From contig NC_088789.1 of the NCBI RefSeq assembly GCF_949628265.1, forward strand, positions 14,872,886 through 14,936,885: a stretch of 64,000 nucleotides of DNA, in the 5' to 3' direction. The stretch comes from Cloeon dipterum (lineage: Eukaryota; Arthropoda; Insecta; Ephemeroptera; Baetidae). The notes beneath the pieces are model-generated. The model was not told the DNA's origin and did not search any database. It worked only from the letters and a program-made list of their open reading frames with translations. Both the position numbers and the translations under genes were made by a program. Of this stretch, positions 1 to 13,800 are shown piece by piece (position 1 is the first letter of the stretch; each line of letters begins with the position of its first letter).

Positions 1-1550
1 GAAAACACAATGCAAAGAGCTTGTCTAATTTAGCAGACACATAAATAATTTGATCCAATAGATTATTTTTTCATAAAATCATGGAAATGAATAATTACTT
101 TGAAAAACTTAAATTTTCACTTTTATCAATGTCATAGAGATTTTTCTAAAATTATTTTCACCGTCTGGCTTATATATAGTGGGCTAGAATCTTGTTGGTA
201 TCCTAATTCACGCGTAATAGGTCAAACAATATTGCGACAAATAATGAATTTTTAATATTGGCGTGTCAAAAATTAGAATGCAGAAAACCATTATTTAATA
301 TTACACAATGTTCCCAACGATGAAGCAAAACAAGAAAAAAATTATTGGCAAGCGACACAAATAATAATGGAGCGCAGCTTTGTGTGAGACAGAAATTAAT
401 TCCATATAAATGTAAAATATTAGTCCACTCCCTTTAGAAAGTGACTTTGGCTGACTTTGAGCTGTCTTAACATTCTATCTCTTCTGCATCTTCTATTCTT
501 TCCTGCACTTTTGTCCCACTTTTTTCAATTTTCCCGAGCCTATGTTGTTTATAATTTGCATAAAGAACACACAAAAATCAAATATTCATGAAAGTACTAT
601 ACGAACAATGGTTAGTAGGACAAGTAGAAACGGCATAAACGCGTAAAAAAAAATTGATTTGAACTGTCCATCGCGCCGCAAAAAACAAGATCCAAAATTA
701 AACCAACAATCAAGAATTTGACGGAGTTTACTTCCCCATTGAATTATAGAGACAAAAGATTTCAAAGTATAATTTTCAGACGCATAAAAAGAAAAATCAT
801 ATGAAAAATAATGCGGAAATTTAATACGAATAGATGGCCGGTCCTAGTTTCTAATGTATTTAAATTTATGCTTGTTACTTGCTAACATCATTTCCAAAAC
901 CAAATACTTGACTTGTTTTTAAAAATGCTCGATCCTTTGTTGAAACAGCTGAAGTTCGGTTAATGTATTCTAATAATTAAACAGTCTAAATACAATAGTG
1001 TTACAAAAGTCTCCAGCGTATTTACAATACTTTGTGCAATATGTTTGCTTAATTCCACTAAAGCGAGCGTAAGTTAACAAATGAAATAATGAGCTGGAAA
1101 CCGACTTAAATCATTTGAAAGCCATTAAGTCCTACGCGAGCAGACGCTCATGAACACACAGAGTCGTCGTCGTCTCTCTCTCTCTCTCTCTCTTACAATC
1201 CAGCCGCCACGTGTCACTGGGCATTAATTAATCGGCGGCGGCGACCCCGCCTGCATCTGTCCAGCCGGCTAGCCATGATGGCCAAGAACGAATTCTCGAC
1301 GCTCACACAATGAAACCGTTAATTTAACTAAGCAAATGCGCGTTGACGGGATACAAAACTTTCAAATGACGGAGCTACGCGAGGCATAGCAAAGGCAAAG
1401 GGTTATATTATTTGATTTCTAAAAATTTCAAGGAAATTTTATACTAGCCGAGTAATGTACAATTTTAGACTTTTTTTAATGGAATAAAATATTTTCATGC
1501 GTCTTAGCTGTTTAAGGGTCTGAAAGTGGACAAGGTCCAGTCGGATTCCA
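1..1550. other. AT-rich non-coding DNA
   Basis: No supportable exon on either strand. Mostly AT-rich single-copy-looking DNA with homeodomain-type TAAT cores. It contains a (TC)n tract at about 1173-1193, preceded by a short CGT/GTC run, and a locally GC-rich patch around 1200-1290. I see no RNA gene. Confidence 0.6.
1173..1193. repeat. (TC)n microsatellite
   Basis: About ten perfect TC dinucleotides, directly after a run of four GTC/CGT triplets. Confidence 0.9.
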
Positions 1551-2240
1551 TGCGATTACATATCAAATGAGGCGGATGGCGGATCGGGTGGGCCGTTACC
1601 AAAAAAAGTATCGGCTCAAATCAGCGTCATACAATGTCAAGCGCGAATTTGTTTGAAGAAAGAAAGAGGCAGCGCGCGCGGATCGAGTTGTCTGGCCTGT
1701 ACACGAAGTCAAATTCGCCGGCCGGTCTGCGTTGGAAATTGTGAAAAGTTAAATCTGCAGACGGCCAGCAGGCAGACACTCCAGCGACGCCGCGTCGCTC
1801 TTTCAGTTAGGCTTGCAAATTTTTTAAACTCGCCGCTTTCTTTGGCAAACTGGAATAACTCGTCCCCTCCCGAGCAGCGAGCCGCTTTTTCCGCCAGACT
1901 GCTGAATTTTTGCACTGCGGCTGAAATTTGAATTTTAAGCGTGTGCGGCCGTTTCAAACGCGATACACTTTCAGTCAGTTAGTGTATGTGCGTCGTGTTT
2001 GGTTACTTTTGGCTCACGCGCGCTCTCTCATTGGCGAATCAGGCCTTTTCGTTTGAGTTAAGTGCCAAAATCCACCGAGAGGCCCGGTGGGGAGCAACCG
2101 ACCAGTGGGCGCCGCCACCGCCGTCCTCCGCTCACGACTTAACTGAAATTTTCAGTTTTAAATCACGCGCGGCTTGCTTGCGTAAACGGTGCAACGTTTT
2201 CAAACGACCGTTGGCTCGGTGTTAAGTTACAACACCAAGC
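1550..2240. promoter_or_regulatory. CpG-rich island with TCAGTCAGTT initiator-like motif
   Basis: A roughly 700-bp GC- and CpG-rich block between AT-rich flanks. At 1971-1980 it carries TCAGTCAGTT, which matches the arthropod initiator (TCAGT) twice. GGTTA at 2001-2005 fits the downstream promoter element consensus (RGWYV) and lies about 28-29 bp after the first initiator adenine. No long ORF follows, so if this is a plus-strand promoter it would drive an untranslated first exon or non-coding RNA. This is inference from motifs only. Confidence 0.35.
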
Positions 2241-5200
2241 TGCCAATATTTTGCCTGCAATTACTTTCGTTGCTTTTGCTCATTAGAAACCGAACCAAAA
2301 AATTATCAATTCATTGGAAATTTTTCAATAAAACAATTATATTAAAATTATGAATGCAGCTTAAAAATTCACGGAGGTGTTAAATTAAAAAATACAATTA
2401 GTGTTTTTAAAACAAAAAATAATTAAAAATGATTTAGTTGGTGTTTAATTTTGAAAAAATGTAAGAAATCCTAATTGTAAGTAAGACATGTTTTAGACCA
2501 ACCATTCCGGATTTGATCCTTACAAAAACTCCAAGAATAGCATAGATAAATATTACCAAGCCAAAGAATTTCTTACCAATTTCAGATTTAACACGAAAAA
2601 TGCATAAAATTAATGTTAAAATTTCTCAATTGAGTGTGTTAATAAATATTGCATTATAATAACTCATTTCTGTGTAAAATCTCACAGGAGTAAAGTATTT
2701 TATGCGTTTTGGAAAAATTAAGTAGATTTTACAGTTATTCGAAAATGAATTTCTCTGGTGTTTGCTAAATAATTTTCATCGTCATTGTTAGATGAGAAGT
2801 GAAAATTATTTTTTTCTGTTACAAACTGTCAAGCAAAGACTTTTTTTTCGAGAAAATACAAAAATCTTTTAGAAAGAAGACTCAAACTTTAAATATTAAC
2901 TGTTACATTAAAGTTATTTAAAATGTGATTTGGGCAGTGATATTTTTTGATTATGAGTTTTTTTCAATCCAATAGGAAGTCCTCGAGTTTATGGCTTCTA
3001 AATACCATTTTCACCAATTTTTGCTTCCTGCCAAAATGGGATGATTTTTTCAATTTTAAGGTGTGTGCGACTTTATTGAAAAACATGACATTCAAAGCAT
3101 TTTTTTGAACATTTACACTTCTCCTTAAGGAATAAAATTGAGTAAATAAGTCTAAATTCAATAAGACTGATTTTGTTATAAATAATTAACTATTTTAATG
3201 AAAACATTTATTAAGAACTTATTAACATTTCCAGCCAATTATTAGCTGGTGCTCGGACAGCTGCAAATCGCAGCTATATATTTCTTCATTTTCTGTTTAA
3301 ATTTTATGTCTCTAAGTTAAATTCTTTTAATTAACGTGATAGTTGATTCCACAGCCTTGGTAATACTCTATTTTAAGTCTGAGCAAAATATTTCATGGGT
3401 TCTATTACAGGATTGAACTGTGGATTTAAAAAACCGGCAAAATAATTTGGCTGATATTTCCAATCAAGAGATGCCGAAATCAAAGCTTAAAAAATTTGCA
3501 CATTTTCCTTGAGTTTTTCGGTCAAGACAGTTTTGTCAGTAATTTTGATGGTGCATGTAAAGACGATTTTAAATGTGTGTGAAAAGACTAAAATTTCAGT
3601 ATCCATCCCATAATGGTTGGGAGCTCAAAATCAGAAAAAAATCGTCCATCGTCTAATATTCATAGTCCTAAAATTAAATAGTTAACGAACTCCTTTTAAA
3701 TTATCACTTTAAAAAAAATCTAAATCTCAACTTCCAAAACTGTCTCTGAATCGTGAAAAAAAGCATTCATGTCATCTATGGCTCAAATTCCATGAAAGAA
3801 AGCATAGAAGCCATTTAATTTATAGACATAGCAAAATGTTCTGGTCTACAGAACATGAGTAGCGTGTGATTATTTCAACATAATGTGCTTTATTAGAGGA
3901 ATTCTTTTTAGGCGAAATGGAGTCAAGCAGCAGTCGAGTTTAATTGGTGGTCGAACACTAAATGCATTGAACGGTGACACATGGAGCGAATAATTATATG
4001 AATATGCATTGTCGACTGACTGACTCCCTTGCACACATGAAAGAAAGGCGTGTGTACGTAGTGAACTGCATCCTGTGATAATCAGTGATATGGAAATTTC
4101 TGCCTGCACGGTGCATGCACCCCGCTTGTAATAATTCCAGTTAACGAGACGCACCCTTGCATTTTAATTCAGCACGGAGAAATATGTCCCGAGGACAGGA
4201 CCAGCGACGTATTAATGTTGTGGAACAACTGTCGCATGCAAAATCGAGCCGCTTTTAATAATCAAGCCGCTGCCAACTAATAGCGCGCCTCTGTCTCTCA
4301 TTAAACCTTCGCAGCGATTAATCAGTCCGCCCACCGCACGGCTGCAGCACAAGCCAATTACACTTTCATGAAGGTGCACTATGCAAAAAGTGCAGAAATG
4401 AAGCGTGCAACGGCTGAGGTATGCAACATGCATTGCACCTCTGCTGAGCGGGCTGCAGCACACTCCACACGTGTCCAAGGTGCTCTTTGCTTTGATTCTC
4501 TCCTCAAAACTTAAGGATTAAAATATCATCCAATTCTCAATACGATTTTCATTGACGGGAAATTTACGAAGATCCAAACTGTCGAGGAGGAGGCGGTTAG
4601 TTTTGTATAGTGAACAAACAACTCGTGCGGTCAGAATATTAGCAAAATAGCTTAACTGCGCTTCATGTTCATGTTAGATTAAGAATCAGGAAGACGGACG
4701 TGGTATATTCCGATTTTAGGATTGCTTTTATCTGAACATTTTTTTATCAAAAATAAATACATACAAGATAAAAATATCGAAAAAAAATTGAATTTACACG
4801 CAAGTATACCATAAGGAAGGCATTCTTAAGTAATGTGAGAAATCTATATTCTGAACATATCCAGCAAGGCAATGGTGTGAAAATTACGGATTTTTCTCTC
4901 AAATCCTAGCATCCTGAATTCTTTTTTTTTCCAGAATAACTTTTCGCTTTGAGCTCTAATTTGACTGAGGTCTGAATGCTCGGGAATTTTTGTCTGAACT
5001 GCGAACTCTTACGCAGTCTTAAGTGTCTAACTTTTGAAAATCTTCATTTTGCAAAAATCTACTATCAATTTCACACAAATCTCGTTTTTATCTAACAATC
5101 GTTTCTTCTGAAAAGGGAGGAAAATAAAATTGTGTGATAACAGCTGGTAAAATTTATCAAGAGTTTTGATGATTATTAAATGATTGCAGACTGATAAAAA

Positions 5201-6417
5201 ATTTAAATTGAAATGGTAGTATGCCTCTGTGTTACAACGGGAAAAAGTAAAAGATTTTCAGTCAAAAATTGCATGCCAAAAATAGCCATTTTTACAATGA
5301 GATTTGTTTAATGTGAGACTATTTCTTGCAACTTTAAGAGGTATGTTGTAAATATTTAAAGACCAATATTTACTTGAGCTATGAACCATTTTTGGCTACT
5401 AAAAATCATTCATATTTTTAATTTTCCTAACAGATCGATATCAGTTCTACGAAAACATACATTTTGTGCGCGTAACGGAAGTCATTTAATGACATTAAAG
5501 CAGCAAAATGGCAATCAAAATACTAACCAACGGACTGCAATTGTTGTAATTCCTGTACTTAAAAGTGCTTGAGCAGTTTAATATTTAAAGAATGCCCAAT
5601 GAGCACCAGTTCTCAGCGCTTAAAAATGTATTTTATCTTAATCTTGATGGGTCTTAATATTCGAGGATGATGTATTGCAAGTTGAAGATATTACAAGTCT
5701 GGCTAATTCATATTGCAAGAAATATCTGCCCGCAGCACTTGTTAAGCAATTCGCGAAAAAGAGAGTGGCGTCCACCGAACTTGCGAGCACCTGACAATTA
5801 GTGCTATAGTTTACTAAACCTACCGATGGCGACTTGGTATTGGGAATTTAATGGATATAAATTTGAGTCCAGTAGAGTGGACAGTAATAGGTAGTAACAC
5901 CTTCACGATTTTTGGAAATTTGGTTTCAAATTTTATCTTCATAATCAAATTAGGACCGAAAAACAGTTAAATTATCATATATTTTGCCAAATTTCTTGAA
6001 AAATTACTAGTTTTTTGCTTGATTTCGATTCCTTTCATCGCTATCTATCCAATGGTGTGCAAACTATGATGCAAATTTCCCTTCTGGAGATGTAAATCTT
6101 GATTTTGAATACGGCTTGATTAGCGCAAACTTTGAAGCCAATTTTTAAAAAAATTCAAACGGTAGCCTTGATAAATTTGAGCTCTTTCCAAATTTCCAGA
6201 TCATATTTAGGGTACAGGGCTTATTTTTAACTTTTCAATGCTGATCATCCACTTTAAAAGTTTTATTGAATGTTCTTTATGTTTTATTTTGTTGAGATTG
6301 TTTTTGACAATCACAAAATGTCTAAAGTGAACAAATTCAGAAGTTCAAAATGCACAGCACACTTGAAATATTTTAAGACAAAGAAAGAAACATACAACAC
6401 AAGTCTTTAAATACATA
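2241..6417. other. AT-rich intergenic DNA
   Basis: No gene seen. Very AT-rich apart from about 3860-4480, which has balanced composition, many homeodomain-type TAAT cores and several TGCATG motifs, and looks like candidate enhancer DNA. A 33-bp motif at 3246-3278 recurs near 8174. Confidence 0.5.
3246..3278 (+). repeat. Short motif shared with 8174-8206
   Basis: Contains TGGTGCTCG, a spacer of about 7 bp, then CTGCAAATCGCAG. The same arrangement occurs at 8174-8206 with roughly 24 of 33 positions identical by eye. The core is partly self-complementary. It may be the remnant of a dispersed repeat; the function is unknown. Confidence 0.4.
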
Positions 6418-6419
6418 TA

Positions 6420-6576
6420 AGAAAAACTGAATGGCTCTACTCTGCGTGGAAAATTGAATCTGGATGGTTAGCTAATAGCGAAATTGATTTAATTTTTCCT
6501 CACAGCTAGAACTTTAATTCTTAGCTAACCGTCCAGAATTAATTTTCCACACAGAGTAGAGCCATCCAGTTTTTCT
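6420..6576. mobile_element. 157-bp foldback MITE with TA duplication
   Basis: Two arms of about 55 bp (6420-6475 and 6522-6576) are near-perfect reverse complements with a few mismatches, separated by an AT-rich loop of about 46 bp. The ends read AGAAAAACT and AGTTTTTCT. TA dinucleotides flank both ends (6418-6419 and 6577-6578), as expected for a Tc1/mariner-type miniature element. There is no coding capacity. The transcript would also form a long hairpin, but I see no known miRNA seed. Confidence 0.65.
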
Positions 6577-6599
6577 TAAAATTATACATTAAATATCAA

Positions 6600-7560
6600 T
6601 TGGAACGGGGATGCAGGGAGAGAAATGATTGAGCCGCTAATTCAATGAGGAACCCCAATCCCCAATTGATACCGCTCGACATCGTTATTGGTGACTTGCA
6701 ATCCTCTTACGTTTTCCACCCCACGGATGAGCAGTAGCGGCCGGAAGGAAGGAAATTGTTGCTGCCAAATACATAATAGCGAATTCCGCTCGGGGAGGCG
6801 GGTTAATTTTCGGGTCAGCTCGTCTGGATGGTATAAAGAAAAGCGTGTGGCGTCAGGGGGCACGCTGGGTGGAAAAATGCGGCGAGAGAAAAGAGGAAGA
6901 GAGGCGGCGCGCGAGACAAGGCTGCACCTGAGGTTTGTAACTACCTTGGGTTACGGTCCAGACAGCCGCGTGTAAAGAGATCGATACTCGGCTTGGCTTT
7001 CGTCTTCGCTCCGCCAGCCGAGCATCCTCACTCGCCCTTTGCACTCGCCCGACGAGAGAATGCTGCCGCGCGCGCTCGCAACAATACTCATGCATACACG
7101 CCAATATATGCACGGCAACACCTACGGATTGTGTGCATAATGCGCAAAAAACGCGAATTTGGCTCCGCCGGCCCGCGCCAGCCGCGCCGCGCGCTGACCC
7201 GTGCTAATCGCGATTTCCATTATTCCCGGCCCGCGTCTTTTTTTCCTCGATCTTGTTGTTTCTCCGCCGCCTCCATTTTCGGTCTAGACCCATTGTTGCT
7301 GGAAAGTGGAAACTCGCAAAAGCGCCCCTCAGCAGCCAACGCTCGTGGAAAATCGCGCTTTTCCGAGAGGCCGACGCGATTTCCGCGAGCTAAAGAGTTT
7401 TCCTCGCGCACCGTGAATCGAGGTCAATTCTTTTTTCTGCATTTTATTTTTTTTTTTAATGGAGGCGCGCATGGAAACAAGATGCCGCGGCGCGCGGCCC
7501 CGTCAGCCTGATCGCGCTCCTCTCTCTTATGCTCTTTTCCGCGGTGAATTTTAACCTGTG
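6600..7560. promoter_or_regulatory. CpG-rich island
   Basis: GC- and CpG-rich DNA with clustered CGCG runs, surrounded by AT-rich sequence. Open frames on both strands here look like a by-product of composition: no family motif, no consistent splice sites. Best read as a promoter- or enhancer-type CpG island whose target is not visible in the window. Confidence 0.35.
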
Positions 7561-10499
7561 GATTCCATTAAAAAAGCAAAATAAGATTTTTGAACGCCGG
7601 GGCCTCAGTTTGTGCGTTACATCGGTTAGCCAAACGCAATTGTATGCCGCTTTTGTCGGCTTTCCAATCGTTTTGGGAAAATTATTAAATTCCTATGGCT
7701 GTCTTGGAAAATGCAAAACATGGATTTTTTTATGCTATTGCATAAACATTTTCCAGCAGGTTTGAAATTCGATCGAATCTTCTTTTCGATAAAACGTTTA
7801 AAAGCTCTATGTTTGCTGATTCGCCTGTAAATTGCAAAATTATTATGTTCAGGAAAAATTGCATTGATCAACTCAGAGATGGTATTAAGAACCATCGGAG
7901 TAAACGAAACCACGTGTGTTTGGATTTTCGATTTGTTGCCGATTTAAGTTAATTGTTAATGATTTTTCACAAAAATAAAAGAAAATATTACTTACTGCTG
8001 TTTTGGCAGTTGCTATGCAGTTTGGAGCTATCAAAGTAAATGTCAAAGGTTCAAACAAAGAAAAAGAAGAATGGAAGGGAAAAAACCCAAGAAACGTTCC
8101 ATCCTATTTTCAGAAAATAAAAGTTTACTTTTTAACCTTACAAGTCCAGCCCATTCTGACAAATTATCGTCGGTTGGTGCTCGCTTAACTGCTAATCGCA
8201 GTTACCAGACAAAAAAGCGTTGTCTCTGCTGCAAATTTCGAAATGTGGGCAAATTTTCCATTATTTACAGACTTCCCAACCACTCGAATGCATGTTTTCT
8301 AATGTTTCCGCTCTTAATTCATCTTTGTGACAAATTTACCTTTATTCCTTCTCTTTTACGCATTCATTCCTTTGGATTTTGTTAAAGAAATGATACAGAC
8401 CATGTTGAATAGTTTGTTGAAATCTTTCGTTTTGAAAACGGAACTGCATTTTCACTTTCATCAAAATATTTAGTTTCTTTATTCTCTGCTCAGCAATTCC
8501 TAGTGCTGGGCTTTGTCCCAATAACACCATCGAGCAGATAACATAGAGCCCAAGTGGCCGCAGAGGAGCTTGGGCCCAATTAAGCCATCTTTACTAATTG
8601 CAAATTAGACATCAGAAACTATCCAGGTGATAAAATATGAGCACGAAATTTTCTTTTAATTCATTTGCCGTTCTATGCAGTTTAACTGTATTCCCTTATT
8701 GGAGCGGCTTTTGACTTAGATGGGTTGTTATTTGAAAATTAAATTTTGCAGAGGGAAATTTGTTTGTAGTTTAATTTAAATGATTAAAATAATATTTTTC
8801 GATTTCCTTTTTAATGGAAAATGTATAAAAAGCAATGACTTTGCCATATTTTTCACAGGTACTACGCTCATAATTTTAAAAACAAAAGAGTTCAGAAAGT
8901 GTTTATTCTTACATAAAATTCACATTCTTTTCTTACTAGCAATATTTCGTATCAGATATATGTTGTTATAAATTAGATGTCTCAAGAATGAGCAATCAAA
9001 AACGACTCGTTTTATCCTTGCCACTTGGAATGCTGTTGCGTTCTTGCACAATCTAGAATTACGTGTATGTTCATTCACCAGACTCATCGTTTGAAAAATT
9101 ATTAAGAGTTGCATGTGTTTTCAAGATTTTGAATCCAATTCTGATAAGCTTTATACCCTTGTTGGGCAATATTAGCTGTTCAAACTGATGAGCTAGTGAG
9201 ACAAAGATAAAATAACTATCTGAAGCGGCTTTTTAAATTATTTTTCGTGCTTTATGTACGCCATTTTGATTTATTGTTTTGATACTTAGAAGCAATTCTT
9301 GGCCAGAAAAATCAACTTCACGTCAAACAAAAATTAACTGAAGAAAACAGATGCTTTGTAAACAATGCAATGCTGCGACGTCGAAATGAAAAATGAAGCA
9401 GTTAGCTCAAGTATGGAATTATTATTATTGAGTCATATCCCGTGCACGACAAATTACTTGAAAAGCGTTTTACAACTTTAAAAGTAAGCCTTTCTGTAAT
9501 TTTAGTAATTTCTGAACAATCTAAAGTCTGTACGGCTTAGGCCATAAAGATAAATAATTCACCATTCATACACTTACTTTGTATGGTGCAATTACCTCGA
9601 TTCAAAACACACACACATTTTCGCATACATTTGCAGTTGGAGAGCGAAAGAGAGATTGTATCGTCGCGCAAGACGCGATAAAACGTGAATTTTGATTAAT
9701 ACGGCCAGGATGGCGAAATTAAAGCGACATCCGCCCGCCGTAAATGCTAATTTATAGCCCGACGGACGCGCGCGTCTGATAATAACCTGGCGCGCGGAAA
9801 CAAGCGGCACTCCCGCCGCGCCTGCCGCCCTTCGCTCGCTTTTCATTATTTTTTCCGCAAATGAGGCGCGAATTTCCAATCTACTCGGCCTTTTGTTGCA
9901 CTTCTTGCTCGGCTGCAATGTCGTCAGCCGGCTCAATTATTGGTTCCTAGAATCGAGCTGCAGCTCCGCACACATGCAGATCACGCGTAAACATTCGCTG
10001 TGCTTCGTGGAATACCAATGAGCCCGCGTTGTGGAAAATCACGATTATTGAGTAATTAATTTGAAAAGGCGCGTCGTCGCACGGCTTTTTGCTATAAAAA
10101 TGTAGTGTTTGAATTGCATTGAGGAATTGCAGTTGTATTTCCGTGAGATTAAGCTGAAAATTTGGTCAATACACTCCAAATGTTTTAGTGAGGCGTTACC
10201 TTCGTTTGATGATGGTACATATAGGTTTTATAAAATAATATTTAACGAATCTCTGATTTAAAAAATAATAACTTAATTTGAATGACAATTTTAATATCTA
10301 CTAAGAAAGGATTTTTTCATTTTTAAGGCTTCGTCAGCTGACATAGAAAGTAATTCTGTGTAAATTTGTTTGTACCATCGAATAGCTCTTTGGTTTGTTT
10401 CGAATATAAAAACAGTGAGTTTTAACAAAACTATAAAAATCCTTAATATCTTTCAATATGAAACCGATTTTTTATAAGGTCATATTATTTTATGAGCAA
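7561..10499. other. AT-rich intergenic DNA with a small GC-rich patch at 9.6-9.95 kb
   Basis: No gene supported. 9590-9960 is CpG-rich with homeodomain-type TAAT sites and resembles the other islands of this desert. 8174-8206 shares a 33-bp motif with 3246-3278. No RNA gene recognised. Confidence 0.5.
8174..8206 (+). repeat. Short motif shared with 3246-3278
   Basis: TGGTGCTCG, a spacer of about 7 bp, then CTGCTAATCGCAG. Second copy of the motif described at 3246. Confidence 0.4.
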
Positions 10500-10883
10500 T
10501 ATTCCACGTGAGATTGGGGAGCTGTTTGACGGATTTCTGGGACGTTGGAATTGTTGGAAATTTCAACTTTAAGTTCTAATTGTAAGTGAGAAGTTATGGG
10601 AGTCGAGGTCGAAAATGGTGATCGGTTGTCTAAATTTTGGGTATTTTAAAATCCCTGAAAATAAGAGTTCAAGTTGGAAAGAGTGGTGATATCTCAACTT
10701 AAACACAAAAAGTTACAGCCGCTCTTTCCAGATTGAACACTTATTTTCGGGGAAACCGACCACTTTTTTCGGCATCTGACCTCAACTTCCTCCTCAATTA
10801 GAACATACAGGAAACTTTGATTTCAGATAAAGTTACCAACGTCACTAAAACCCGTCCAATTGCTCCCCAATCTCGCGAGGAAT
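10500..10883. repeat. 384-bp imperfect foldback element
   Basis: The whole segment folds back on itself. The outer arms share GAGATTGGGGAGC (left) and its complement GCTCCCCAATCTC (right). The inner arms share CTGAAAATAAG...TTGGAAAGAG and their complements, with the turn near 10695-10710. Arm identity looks like about 70 percent or a little more. There is no ORF and I could not define a target duplication. Likely a decayed non-autonomous DNA transposon. Confidence 0.6.
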
Positions 10884-13800
10884 TTCTCAGATATGAATAT
10901 TATAAAATAGCTACGAGTGGCATGTATGTAATTCTAAAAATAATTAATGTAAAATTATTCACGAATACAAATTCGTAAAAAAATGGATTCTCCTCTAGCT
11001 CTCATATTCATTAAATTTTTACGATTTTGAAATAATTATGTATGATTACTCATACAACAGGATTTGTTATGATTGTGAGCCCTGAAATATCAACCAATAT
11101 TTATTTACTGATCTTTTAAGCATCCATCTTTGCCGTATTGAATCCATCAGAATCATTGTTAAATTTAATGAAACTCAAAAGCAGATAATGGTAAAATAAC
11201 TACACATTAATTGCTTTATAAATTTTGCCTTGATATTATTATTTTTTAAAAATTCCTCTTCGAAATTACAAAAAGACACACTGTATATCCAAATAAGAAC
11301 TGCAAGTCGAGCCAAAATAAGCTGAAAGAAAAAAGCTGTGGATGCCTCGCAGCGCACGTGTCGCGAAATCGCCAGCAACCCGAGAGATAGGACAAGAAGC
11401 AAGTGGTCTTGGTGCTTCGAGCAGTCGCGCCATCTAAAGTGTCTACTTGGCGAAATTCGTCTCAAAGGACGTGCGGACGCCGCCGCCGTAGAGCACTCTT
11501 CATTACGCTTATATATAAATTCTCAAACTGAGGAGGGAATCTGGTTGACATAAAATCTAACTCGAAGCAAATTTGATGACTTTAGCTTTCCGCTCACCAG
11601 GACAAAATTAATATTGCAAAGAGTATAAAAGCAATTTATTTTTGAGCTGATTAATTTTTTGCAATAATGTTATATGTTTCCCTTTTTTAACATCGCTTTC
11701 GTTCAAATTTATTTTTATTCAAGTGACGAATTAAAAAAAATAGATTGATTTATCAATTATTTTGGTTTACGCTTATCTCAAAAACAATTTGTCTCTGTCA
11801 TGTAATCGCACTAATTTCGCTTTTCTTGTGACACGTGTGCGTGGATTTTTTTAAGGCAATCTTCGTATATCTGGTCTTATCCAGACACGCACTTATTAGC
11901 CTGCTAGCATGCTTACTTAGAAACCTTTTTCATCTCTTTAGATCTGGTTCAGAAGTTGTAATAAATTTACTTGATTTTCTTACGCAAAGTGACGCAAGTG
12001 CCACCAAAGCTAGATAGTTTATATATATATTGTGTGGACAAATTTTTGTAAAGATTTACGGCTCAAAATGGCTGTCAATTGAATCCAATTTTTCTGAAAT
12101 TTATCTCTGCTAATTTCGATCTCAAAATTTAGTGTTAATTTATTGTATCCTGTTTCTTAGTTCGCAAATTTAAAAGTAGTGAGTTTTATTTTATCATTTT
12201 ATTTTTTTTAAACAATAATAGTATAGATTGTAAAGATATATATCCTGAAGTGAAAAATACTTTTTTTGTGCAGCATTAAAATAAATAAATTAAATCTTAA
12301 CTAAACACAAGAAGTGAAGAAGTATATTATCAACGTTCACCGCGTTAGATTTTACTTAAACAGCTTTGGACAAAGTTAGCTTGTTTTTATCACAGTCTAG
12401 GAAATGGCAGCGCTAGAGGTTCATTGGTTTATCGCAAATTTTGCACTCACAGCATTTAGCATTACTTCATAAATTTACAAATGGCGCAATCAATAAATGA
12501 CAAATAAAACTAATGCGATGATTTTGGATATATTTTTTTTCTTCGCAGGATATATTGATAAAAACAGGCTTCATCCTCTTTGACTTTCTTCAACCAGATA
12601 GACGGCGTCCGAATTGCGCCCTGTTTCATGAGTCAGCTTCCGTTGAGTTTAAAGCAAAAAATAACTTTTACATTTAAAAGTCGAAAGAAAGTAATCGATT
12701 TAAGAGGAAAATAAAGCAAATTTAAGCCCGTTTTTTATATTGCCACATCACATTACAAATTAATCGTTGGTAGCTAATTTTAACTAGTTTTATAGTCAGA
12801 ATAATCAATTTTGAACGTTTGAATTTGACACATAAACAAGCATATTGATTTTTCCGTAAAAACAAAATGAGTTGGTGCCCTGAAGTTTGCACCAACGATT
12901 TTAACACACCCCAACAGTCCGTAATAATAATGCTTCTGTCATCGAAGCGAGTTAGCCAAGCGCGTATCTCTCTTCTCCGTAATCACTCTAAATTGGTCAA
13001 TTATTACTGCAACCTACGCACAAGCAACAAAGTATATACGTACACACACACTCTCATACATACATATAATTCGATACGAAAACCGAGTCGCCGGCGCAGA
13101 CAATGACCAGCACTCAGGGCTGCTTCAACGGCGACACTTTGGTCGCGAGTTTAGCCATGCGAAAGTATCGCCGCGTGCAGCATTTCCGATTTCACGAGCG
13201 CACACCTCGATTGCGCGAATTTCGTCGCCGGATTTGGTGCCATTGTTTTCCGCCGACAATGCATGGAGCGGCGCGTGGTGTGAGATCATTGTTTCCTTAT
13301 CGCGGGTACTCACTTTATCTCGTTTGCAATATCTCTTGTGGACTAATTTTCTTGTTTCCACGCCAAAATCTTTCATTTTTTATTTTATTTGCATGATTTT
13401 CACGCATTTTTTAAAAGACATTACCGAGCAATCCAACCATCATTAGAAAAGGAGGAAATTTGTAACTTTGTTCTTAGTTAGTTCACCTATTATTTGCTCA
13501 TCCTCCCCGATTATTCGTTTTCAAATTTAAATTAATGTGACAAAATTTAAGCCAGTGTAGCAGTTGTAATTTGTGGAAATATTTAAGTAAGTATATATTT
13601 TTTATTTTAAATTAATGATGCTATCAACTGGATCGACTCAGAAAGTTAAATTTTTTATGAATTTTTTAAACAGCTATTTTTCACTTGCAGAGGAAATCGA
13701 AGCCTTATATACAGAGGTATTTCTTATCGTATGCAGAAAAACCAAGGAGTGGGACCCGTGGGAGGCTGTCTCATTTTGGAAATGATTCCATTTGGTGTCA

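Noticed and set aside
6853..7511. Opposing open frames around 6.85-7.5 kb, the longest 172 codons
   Set aside because: GC-rich island by-product; no motif, and the frames on both strands overlap.
13280..13296. TGAGATCATT resembling the bantam miRNA seed
   Set aside because: Only the first ten bases match, and no hairpin partner is visible next to it.
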